Shown: piece by piece, positions 25,791-33,821 of the stretch
How positions within the stretch are numbered: position 1 is the stretch's first letter
Layout: every line of letters starts with the position of its first letter
Source: an uncultured Prevotella sp.
GTDB lineage: Bacteria > Bacteroidota > Bacteroidia > Bacteroidales > Bacteroidaceae
Direction of reading: 5' to 3'
NCBI GenBank assembly: GCA_937898715.1
Contig: CALEKA010000054.1
Location: 1 to 55,680 of the forward strand
DNA: 55,680 nucleotides
The notes under the pieces: model-generated
The model's input: the letters and a program-made list of their open reading frames with translations, nothing else
Database searches by the model: none
What the model was told of the DNA's origin: nothing
Translations under genes and position numbers: made by a program

Positions 25791-27878
25791 ATGACAAACT
25801 TTACGAAAGAGCAATTGATCGAAATGAACGATGCAGATTTGCTCGCGATTGCAGAAGAGATGAAGATTGCCGACGTGGTAAATAGATCGCGTGAGGAAAT
25901 AATTTACGATATACTTGATGCGCAAGCTGTGCAACATTCAACTGCTGCAGAACCTACTCCCGGAAAACGACGTACGCGCATTGTCAAGCGCAATGAGGCC
26001 GACCATATATTTTCTACCAATCTGTCGCCCGTGAAGAAGGACGAAGAGCCTGCTGCTGAATCACATGATAAGAAAGAAGAGGCTATGGCTGCTCCCACTG
26101 TTGCTTCTGTAGAAGTGCCCGCTCCTCCTAAGCGCAAGCGTGGCCGTCCGTCGAAAGCAGAAATTGCCGCGCGTGAGGCTGCTGCTAAAGCCGCAGAAGA
26201 AGCTGCAGCAAAGGTTGCTGCAGAGAAGGAAGTGACTGATGAGGCAGAGAATAGTAAGCAGCCTGCCGTGGTGAGTAAGCCTGTAGGCGGTGATGGTATA
26301 CCCGATTTTGTGGCAGAGCAGATGCGCTCGCAGATTCACGTTGATGAATCCAATCCCGACGTGCTTGATATGGAAGAGGTGAAGCGCACCTTGGGTAATC
26401 GCATTCAGACAAGTGCTCCGAAAGTGCCCGTCGAAGAGACTAATGCTCTTTCGGCAAAAGAAGTACAAGATAATCCGAATAATGATGAAGATTTCATTAT
26501 AACCAAAGATATTCCCGTCATCTTTGAAGGACGCGAACTCAATGTTCCGCAGAGCGAAGGTGCGATGCCTCGCTATAATAGTTATGGAGAACAGGCCGTC
26601 GATGATATGCAGAGCCGTCCTAAGTTCCGCCGTTTCAAGGATGATCCTCTTATGCAGGGCAAAGCAAGCACTTCGTTGAATACCAAGGAGCAGGGCTACC
26701 AGCGTGCTGCGCAGATGGAAAGCAATGAAACTGCTCCACGCTATGAGGAACCTCAACCAGTCGACCATTTGCTCGATGGTCGTGGCGTGCTTGAGATTGT
26801 GCCCGAAGGATTCGGCTTCCTTCGTTCGTCAGACTACAACTATTTGGCTTCGCCCGACGATATATATGTTTCTCCAGCTCAGATCCGCCGCTATGGTCTT
26901 AAGCCGGGCGATGTAGTAGAGGGTAAGGTGAAAATACCACGCGAGGGAGAGAAGTTCTTTGCCTTGATGGAGATAGAGCGCATCAACGGCTTAACTCCCG
27001 AGGAAGTGCGCGACCGCATATCTTTCGAACACCTCGTGCCACTATTCCCTGAGGAAAAGTTTAATCTTTGTTCAGGCAAGGGCGATAGCATCTCATGCCG
27101 ATTGGTCGATCTCTTCACTCCGATAGGAAAAGGCCAACGTGCACTGATTGTGGCACAGCCTAAGACGGGTAAGACGATGCTGATGAAGGACATTGCCAAT
27201 GCCATCTCACGCAATCATCCCGACACTTACTTGATGATGCTCCTCATCGATGAGCGTCCGGAGGAAGTGACCGATATGATGCGCACGGTCAAGGCAGAGG
27301 TGATTGCTTCAACGTTTGACGAACCTGCCGCGCGCCACGTCAAGATAGCAGGTATCGTGCTCGACAAGGCCAAGCGTATGGTAGAGTGTGGTCACGACGT
27401 AGTCATCTTCCTCGATTCCATCACCCGCCTGGCGCGTGCTTACAATACGGTAGCTCCCACTTCGGGCAAGATCCTCTCAGGTGGTGTCGATGCCAATGCT
27501 TTGCAGAAACCTAAGCGCTTCTTCGGTGCAGCGCGCAACATAGAAGGCGGAGGTTCACTCACCATTATTGCCACCGCTCTGATTGATACGGGTTCGAAGA
27601 TGGACGAAGTTATCTTTGAGGAATTCAAGGGTACGGGTAATATGGAACTTCAGCTTGATCGCTCTTTGGCCAACAAGCGCATCTTCCCCGCAGTCAATAT
27701 CGTGGCTTCTTCTACTCGTCGCGACGATCTCTTGCAGGATGAGCTCACTCGCAAGCGCATGTGGGTGCTTCGCAACTACATTGCCGATATGAATCCGCTT
27801 GAGGCAATGACCGACGTGAAGCGTCGCATGGAGAGCACGCGCGACAATACAGAGTTTATTGCCACGATGAATTCTTAA
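25791..27878 (+). CDS. rho: Transcription termination factor Rho with long disordered insertion
   Basis: 695 residues against about 420 in E. coli. Residues 1-48 are the Rho N-terminal helical domain (FTKEQLIEMNDADLLAIAEE). About 60-325 is a low-complexity insertion rich in Ala, Lys and Glu, with an AT-hook-like KRKRGRPSKAE. The RNA-binding cold-shock domain (LEIVPEGFGFLRSSDYNYL) starts near 330, and Walker A AQPKTGKTM is near 456. DERPEEVTDM and the Q/R-loop segment SGKILSGGVDANAL complete the ring ATPase. Long insertions of this kind are known from Bacteroidota Rho proteins, where one has been reported to drive phase separation. A long leader suggests autoregulation. Confidence 0.95.
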   Translation: MTNFTKEQLIEMNDADLLAIAEEMKIADVVNRSREEIIYDILDAQAVQHSTAAEPTPGKRRTRIVKRNEADHIFSTNLSPVKKDEEPAAESHDKKEEAMAAPTVASVEVPAPPKRKRGRPSKAEIAAREAAAKAAEEAAAKVAAEKEVTDEAENSKQPAVVSKPVGGDGIPDFVAEQMRSQIHVDESNPDVLDMEEVKRTLGNRIQTSAPKVPVEETNALSAKEVQDNPNNDEDFIITKDIPVIFEGRELNVPQSEGAMPRYNSYGEQAVDDMQSRPKFRRFKDDPLMQGKASTSLNTKEQGYQRAAQMESNETAPRYEEPQPVDHLLDGRGVLEIVPEGFGFLRSSDYNYLASPDDIYVSPAQIRRYGLKPGDVVEGKVKIPREGEKFFALMEIERINGLTPEEVRDRISFEHLVPLFPEEKFNLCSGKGDSISCRLVDLFTPIGKGQRALIVAQPKTGKTMLMKDIANAISRNHPDTYLMMLLIDERPEEVTDMMRTVKAEVIASTFDEPAARHVKIAGIVLDKAKRMVECGHDVVIFLDSITRLARAYNTVAPTSGKILSGGVDANALQKPKRFFGAARNIEGGGSLTIIATALIDTGSKMDEVIFEEFKGTGNMELQLDRSLANKRIFPAVNIVASSTRRDDLLQDELTRKRMWVLRNYIADMNPLEAMTDVKRRMESTRDNTEFIATMNS

Positions 27879-27899
27879 TCATCCAAAATATTAGCATTA

Positions 27900-27958
27900 A
27901 CAAGGAAACGCATTAGGCTTTACACCATCTCCTAATGCGTTTCCTTGTTCTTGTTTTT
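27900..27958 (+). terminator. Intrinsic terminator after rho
   Basis: Perfect 18-bp arms, ACAAGGAAACGCATTAGG (27900-27917) and its complement (27931-27948), then TCTTGTTTTT. The remaining 220 nt before the protease gene shows only a degenerate AAGATAGG...CTATCTTT motif reminiscent of the promoter cassettes. Confidence 0.92.
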
Positions 27959-28183
27959 GGGAAACTCGGACAGAGTAGTTAATGTTTCCCAACCAAAATG
28001 TTAATACCCTGAATAATACGTAAAAGATAGGCCTTGTGCCTTGCTGCTTGCGTTATTATGTCTATCTTTCGCACCTCTAATCCCATGAGGCGATTCAATC
28101 AGTGTAGAGAATCGCTCTTATCAAGTCTTAAGAGACATACATTCTAATCCCAAGAAACATTTACCCAATAACCCTTTTGAAAT

Positions 28184-31100
28184 ATGCGAAGGCTACTACT
28201 AACTACCTTTTCGTTGGCTACTGCTGCTATGACGGCAATGGCCAACCCAATTGACGTCGCTACAGCACAGCAATTGGCAAAGAAATATATAGCCACACCC
28301 GTTGGAGTAAAGTCGGAGCGTGCGCGCATTAAAGCGCGAGGCGCAAAGGCCAACGCACCAACACAGCAGGCCTATTATCTCTTCAACAACACCGATGGAC
28401 AAGGCTTTGCCATTATCTCCGCCGACGACCGCCTTGGTCATAAAGGTGTGATAGGTTACAGTACAACAGGTCATCTGCAAGCTGACAGCCTTATGCCGCC
28501 TGCGATGCAAGCCTTGCTTGCCGACTATGCAGCGGCAGTACAGTCTATCCCTTATGATAGCATCAGTTTGCCACCCACTTACGACCAGCCCATTAAGTCC
28601 AAGGTAGATCCCTTGCTCACCTGTGAGTGGAATCAAGATGCACCTTACAATCTGTATACACCCATCAAGTCGGGCAAGCATTGTCCTATCGGCTGCGTGT
28701 CAGCAGCGATGTCGCAGGTGATGTATTTTCACAAATGGCCAAAGGAACGTCCGGAGGGCATTAGGGAAGTGACGCGCCAGGGTGGTGCAAGCGATCTTGA
28801 TTATTATGATTGGGATGCCATGCTCCCAGTCTACTCAGGATATACTGACTATCAAGCTTCGGCTGTGGCTACGCTCACGCGCGATGTGGGCCAAGCCGTA
28901 AAGATGACGTATGGTCCAGAGGGTAGCTGGAGTGATGAAGCCAAGGAGTGGTATGCTCTCGAAAACACCTTTGGCTACTCCGTGCGCTACCTCGAAAAGG
29001 ATGTGATGCCCGTAGGAGAGTATCTGCAGACCATTTATCACGAACTCTCGGAGGGTTATCCCGTGTCCGTACTCGGTGGCGATCATGCTTTCGTATACGA
29101 TGGCTATGACGAAAACGGCCTCGTGCATTGCAACTGGGGCTGGGGCGGACAGCATACAGGCTTTTACGACATTAATACCGTGAGCATCTCGGGCAATCCT
29201 TACACCAAGGGAAAGTTTTATTATCAGCAGCGTGCCCTGCTGATCCGTCCGAAGGATGGCAAGCATCCCTTGTTTAGCGAACAACCCGTAGTGGTGGTGG
29301 TTACCGACAATCGAGGCATGATCGTGAAGGAAAGCAGTTGCGCGCTGAAGGATGGTTCGCTTACCGCCGAAATATCCGAGGTAGCAGCACACAATATGGT
29401 GCAAGGCGAAGACTATAGCTATACGGGCGATCTCGGTATAGGCCTCTTTAATGCTCAAGGAAAGTGTTTGCACATCTTTGAGTCACCCTATGGCCTCATG
29501 GAGTTTGCCAACTATTACAATAACTATCACTTAAATAACGCCAACAATCCTTGGAAATTGAACTTTAGTGAAGTGGCAGATCTGATGACTGATGGGCGTT
29601 ACTACTTGCGCCCCATGTGTCATCGCCGACTCAGTTACGATAAGGCTACAGGTGCGGCAGAGTGGGAGAGTTGGCGCTTGATGTACAATGCCAATACGCT
29701 TTGGCTCACGCTGAAGGACGGCATTGTCACTCCCGATGCAGCACCGAAGCATGCTGAGATAGCTTTGGCAGAATGTCCAGAGGTGATGGTGCCGCCCGTG
29801 GTATATGCTGGCGACTTAGCTGCAATCTCCTTAAAGGTAAAAAACAGCACTTCGCTCGATGCTCGCGCCCAAGTGAAGGTTCGCTTCAAGGGTAAAGGAT
29901 CGCTCGAGGGCGAAGTGTATGAAGTTCCGTCAGGGCAACTCAATAGCTTGTATCTGGCACAGCGCAACACTACATCCGATTGGATTATTACCTTCGGCAC
30001 ATCCTACGCCACCTCCACAGAAAGCGGAGCGATGAAGGCAGGCAAGTATAGTATGGAAGTAGAAGCCACCTATCCCGAGGGCGATGACTATTTCGAAGAC
30101 GAAATCTCTGGTTACGTCACAACCACGCTCACTTGGCCCGACTTCGAGGTGGAGGTCGCTCCATCAAACGGCAAGGGGTATATCATCGTCACGGGACTGA
30201 CCCTCTATACTGATGGCAAAGAGTCTACCAATAAGATCTTAACGCCCAGTGACGTGAAGCAGATAGGCTTCGGCATTCAGACTCGCATCTCAGCTATGCG
30301 TGATGACTGGCTCGATGCCAGTGTGCGCTACCGCATTAAGGATATCGATCGTGGCACATGGGTCTATACCTCCGATCCCGTGAGCGTACGCATCCCCTTT
30401 GGTTCGAAAGACATGCGTAGTCAGACGCGTGTCAACTTGCCTCTGAGTCAGCTTGCGGCGAACCACAATTACGAAGTACACGTAGAGATAAATCGCGACG
30501 ATGCTTGGAAGGATTTGTGGAACTCTACCGTTCCTCGCCGTCAGTTTAGCATCGCTACCACCAATCCCGTTGTGGGCAGTAAGAACGTCGTAGGTGGATT
30601 CTCTGCCGACGATTATGCAGTGATAGAGCAGGCTTATAACGTCTATGCTACCAATCCCTCTTCTGACAACCAGACCGCTCTCAGTCAAGCAATAGATAAT
30701 GCACCGCGCATTAGCGCAGCTCCGCTTCAGACCTACCGACTGCGTTGTCGCTATGCCGACAATGGTACACTCTATCTCTCCGCCGATGGTCAGCGCTTGA
30801 TCGGTCAGACGCTGGGTGCGGTTGATGAAGCCAGTCAGCTGTTCTGCTTGGTGCCTGGTCTTACGCAGGGCACATGGCGCCTGATGAGCTTGGGCGCTCA
30901 GAAGTATGTGGGCAGCATGCCCGAGGCAGGTGGATCCTTGACGCTCGTCGATGATATAACTCAGGCTGCCGATTTCACCCTCAATACCTCTCTCTCTACT
31001 TACGCCACGTCGATCACCGCAGCTCAAGCTCCCAGTGCAGATTATGCTACCATGCGATTGGGCAAACGCAATGTGGTGCAAGCATGGGCTACGGGTAGCG

Positions 31101-31750
31101 AGAGTTCGCAATGGTATGTAGAGCCCACAGGCACAGAAGCTCAGCACTATGCATTTGCCTTCGGACAAAGCAACTATATCACCGCCTATTTGCCCTACGC
31201 TTATCAAATGCCGCAAGGCATGGAGGGCTGTATTGTACAGTCCGCTCCCGACGGAATAGCCGTTGCTTCAGCCTATGCAGAGGGTAGCACCGTGCCAGCT
31301 CTCACTCCCTTGCTCATTAAGAGTACGGAGGGGAATATCGCCGCAGTGACTTTGCAACCTAACACCACAGGCGCTTCAACTTCGCTCGAGGGCAACCTGC
31401 TTCATGGCACGCTGACCGATGCACTTACGCAGACGGACGGCGATTGCCTTTACTACAAACTCTCGCATGGCCCAGAAGCTTCATCGCCTTTCGGCTTCTA
31501 CTGGGCAGCAGAGGATGGAGCACCCTTTACGAATGCTGCTTTGCGTGCCTACTTGGCTCTGCCTCGTGCACAAGCAGCGCAACGTCAAGGCTTTGCGCTG
31601 ACACCAGGCTCTGTGACAGGCGTCACGATACTGCCTGCTCAGTCCGCTCAAGCCTCTCCCCTCTATTATGACATCCAAGGCCGCCGTCTCATGCGTGTTC
31701 CTTCTCATGGCATCGTTATTACAAGCGATGGCAAGAAGTTAGTGCGCTGA
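28184..31750 (+). CDS. Large secreted C10 cysteine protease (streptopain/interpain family)
   Basis: 1188 residues. A signal peptide (about 1-20) is followed by a Spi-type propeptide (about 21-140) and the C10 catalytic domain (about 141-345). Catalytic Cys171 is in PIGCVSAAM, His301 in GGDHAFVYDGY, and NWGWGG (317-322) and Gln151 are in place. Roughly 840 further residues form beta-rich regions without families I can name. The extreme C-terminus (SPLYYDIQGRRL...GIVITSDGKKLVR) resembles terminal sorting segments common on secreted Prevotella and Bacteroides proteins. Expected role: extracellular protein degradation, as for interpain A. It is single, with terminators on both sides. Confidence 0.9.
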   Translation: MRRLLLTTFSLATAAMTAMANPIDVATAQQLAKKYIATPVGVKSERARIKARGAKANAPTQQAYYLFNNTDGQGFAIISADDRLGHKGVIGYSTTGHLQADSLMPPAMQALLADYAAAVQSIPYDSISLPPTYDQPIKSKVDPLLTCEWNQDAPYNLYTPIKSGKHCPIGCVSAAMSQVMYFHKWPKERPEGIREVTRQGGASDLDYYDWDAMLPVYSGYTDYQASAVATLTRDVGQAVKMTYGPEGSWSDEAKEWYALENTFGYSVRYLEKDVMPVGEYLQTIYHELSEGYPVSVLGGDHAFVYDGYDENGLVHCNWGWGGQHTGFYDINTVSISGNPYTKGKFYYQQRALLIRPKDGKHPLFSEQPVVVVVTDNRGMIVKESSCALKDGSLTAEISEVAAHNMVQGEDYSYTGDLGIGLFNAQGKCLHIFESPYGLMEFANYYNNYHLNNANNPWKLNFSEVADLMTDGRYYLRPMCHRRLSYDKATGAAEWESWRLMYNANTLWLTLKDGIVTPDAAPKHAEIALAECPEVMVPPVVYAGDLAAISLKVKNSTSLDARAQVKVRFKGKGSLEGEVYEVPSGQLNSLYLAQRNTTSDWIITFGTSYATSTESGAMKAGKYSMEVEATYPEGDDYFEDEISGYVTTTLTWPDFEVEVAPSNGKGYIIVTGLTLYTDGKESTNKILTPSDVKQIGFGIQTRISAMRDDWLDASVRYRIKDIDRGTWVYTSDPVSVRIPFGSKDMRSQTRVNLPLSQLAANHNYEVHVEINRDDAWKDLWNSTVPRRQFSIATTNPVVGSKNVVGGFSADDYAVIEQAYNVYATNPSSDNQTALSQAIDNAPRISAAPLQTYRLRCRYADNGTLYLSADGQRLIGQTLGAVDEASQLFCLVPGLTQGTWRLMSLGAQKYVGSMPEAGGSLTLVDDITQAADFTLNTSLSTYATSITAAQAPSADYATMRLGKRNVVQAWATGSESSQWYVEPTGTEAQHYAFAFGQSNYITAYLPYAYQMPQGMEGCIVQSAPDGIAVASAYAEGSTVPALTPLLIKSTEGNIAAVTLQPNTTGASTSLEGNLLHGTLTDALTQTDGDCLYYKLSHGPEASSPFGFYWAAEDGAPFTNAALRAYLALPRAQAAQRQGFALTPGSVTGVTILPAQSAQASPLYYDIQGRRLMRVPSHGIVITSDGKKLVR

Positions 31751-31783
31751 TTAGGCATAAAGACTTTGTAAGAATAGACTCAT

Positions 31784-31821
31784 CACCACCCGCAGGCAGA
31801 ATCTCTGTCGGCGGGTGGTTT
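31784..31821 (+). terminator. Intrinsic terminator after the C10 protease
   Basis: ACCACCCGC pairs with GCGGGTGGT around an inner CAGA/TCTG stem, followed by TTTT. Confidence 0.85.
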
Positions 31822-31947
31822 TCATAGTGCGCTCTCTCATTAGTGGCTTGTTGAGCGCAATCGCTATGTAAATGAGGTGATAAAGCCACTCCATCTTACA
31901 AATGTCGTACCAAGCTGTTACAAAACGGAAAAATTACCCAAAAACGC

Positions 31948-31978
31948 TTTGCTATTCGCTCGTAAGGGATTATCTTTG
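31948..31978 (+). promoter_or_regulatory. Promoter of the glycogen synthase gene
   Basis: TTTG (31948-31951), a 19-bp spacer and TATCTTTG (31971-31978). The leader would be only about 15 nt long. Confidence 0.87.
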
Positions 31979-31998
31979 CATCGTTATTATAGTTTTTT

Positions 31999-33672
31999 AT
32001 GAAGAATGAACGTTTTGCTCCCGACTATATATTCGAGACCAGTTGGGAGGTATGTAATAAAGTGGGCGGCATCTATACGGTGTTGTCTTCGCGTGCAAAA
32101 ACGCTTATGTCTGACTATCAGGACAAACTCGTCTTTATCGGTCCTGATTTAAAACAACCTACTGCTAACGTTGATTTTTGTGAAGATGAAAGGTTGTTGC
32201 CCGCCTGGAAAAAGGCAGCAGCAGACTTGGGCTTGACGTGCCGCATCGGTCGATGGAATGTACCCGGACAGCCGGTTGCCGTACTCGTAGACTTTGCCCC
32301 CTTCTTTGAAATTAAGGATGATATCTATGCTGAAGCATGGAATCTGTTCCGTGTAGACTCACTCCATGCTTATGGCGACTACGATGAGGCTTCCATGTTC
32401 TCGTATGCAGCTGGACGCTTTGCTGAAGCTGTGATTTCACTTTGCTTGAAGCCAACGGATCGCGTGGTATACCAAGCACACGAGTGGATGTCGGGCTTAG
32501 GCATGCTCTTCCTTAAGAAGCATCAACCCCATGTGGCTACTATCTTTACCACACATGCTACAAGCATAGGTCGCTCCATTGCGGGCAATAACAAGGAACT
32601 CTATGCTTACTTTGATGGCTACAACGGCGATCAGATGGCACAAGAACTCCATATGGACTCTAAACATAGCATCGAAAAACAAAGCGCTTGGCGCGCCGAC
32701 TGCTTCACCACAGTAAGTAGCTTTACCGATCGTGAGTGTAAGCAGTTGCTCGACAAAGCTGCCGATGTGGTATTGCCCAATGGATTTGAAGATGACTTCG
32801 TGCCCCAAGGCACGCAATATACTCAGACTCGCCGCAAAGCACGTCGTCGCATACTCGATGTGGCAAGCGCTTTGACGGGAAGTCAACTCCCCGACGAAAC
32901 ATTAATTGTCTCTACCAGCGGACGCAATGATTATCGCTGCAAGGGCTTCGACGTGTTCCTCCAGACCATGGCCAATCTTCGCGGTCAGCTCAACGCATCT
33001 TCCGAAAGTCAGCAAGTGTTGGCACTCATAGAAGTGCCTTGTTGGCTCGAAGGTCCACGTAAGGACTTGCAAGAAGCCTTAGTCGCTAAGGGTGGGGCAG
33101 ACGCACAAGCCTTGCCCAATCCTTTCATCACGCATACGCTCCACAATTTCGATCAAGATCGCATCGTGTGCCAGATACGCCAACTCGGACTGCAGAATCT
33201 GCCTTCCGACAAGGTGAAGGTAATCCTCGTACCGTGCTATCTTGAGGGCAATGATGGCATATTCAATATGCCTTATTATCATCTCCTCGCTGCCAACGAC
33301 TTGGCTCTCTATCCCTCTTACTACGAACCTTGGGGCTACACGCCACTTGAGAGCTGTGCCTTCCATACCCCCTGTGTAACCACTGATTTGAGTGGCTTTG
33401 GACAGTGGGTAGATAGCATTCTTGGTCATGAAGGCCAACTTGAAGATGGTGTTCGCGTGATTCATCGCGATGATAGCAATTACTTTGAGGTGACAGACCA
33501 AATGGCACAGACTATCACGTCTTTGCTTGCCATGCCAGCAAGAAAGCGTACGGGAGTGCGCCGACGCGCAGCTGCCATCGCTGATCAAGCACAGTGGAAA
33601 CACTTTATTAAGTACTACTATGAGGCTTATGACTTCGCCCTGCGTCGCGTAGCATTGGCTGATGAGGCTTAA
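31999..33672 (+). CDS. Glycogen synthase, GT3 (eukaryote-like) type
   Basis: 557 residues. The N-terminus YIFETSWEVCNKVGGIYTVL is the hallmark of GT3 glycogen synthases such as yeast and animal enzymes, rather than the GT5 GlgA of most bacteria. The C-terminal domain has YPSYYEPWGYTPLESCAF, the family's nucleotide-sugar site. It elongates alpha-1,4-glucan from UDP-glucose (inferred from GT3; the donor is not certain in bacteria). It is shorter than animal enzymes and lacks their regulatory tails. The phosphorylase gene follows in the same direction after 149 nt. Confidence 0.9.
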   Translation: MKNERFAPDYIFETSWEVCNKVGGIYTVLSSRAKTLMSDYQDKLVFIGPDLKQPTANVDFCEDERLLPAWKKAAADLGLTCRIGRWNVPGQPVAVLVDFAPFFEIKDDIYAEAWNLFRVDSLHAYGDYDEASMFSYAAGRFAEAVISLCLKPTDRVVYQAHEWMSGLGMLFLKKHQPHVATIFTTHATSIGRSIAGNNKELYAYFDGYNGDQMAQELHMDSKHSIEKQSAWRADCFTTVSSFTDRECKQLLDKAADVVLPNGFEDDFVPQGTQYTQTRRKARRRILDVASALTGSQLPDETLIVSTSGRNDYRCKGFDVFLQTMANLRGQLNASSESQQVLALIEVPCWLEGPRKDLQEALVAKGGADAQALPNPFITHTLHNFDQDRIVCQIRQLGLQNLPSDKVKVILVPCYLEGNDGIFNMPYYHLLAANDLALYPSYYEPWGYTPLESCAFHTPCVTTDLSGFGQWVDSILGHEGQLEDGVRVIHRDDSNYFEVTDQMAQTITSLLAMPARKRTGVRRRAAAIADQAQWKHFIKYYYEAYDFALRRVALADEA

Positions 33673-33821
33673 AAACTACTTAAGGTTAAGAATTAATGCC
33701 ACAAATAGCGTGATGGTATATTCAACCTTGTATTTCATTTGAGAATAACAACAACTAACAATAACGCAGCTTGCGCCTGCCGCACACACGACGACGGGTG
33801 CAGCTCAACAACCTTTATTTT

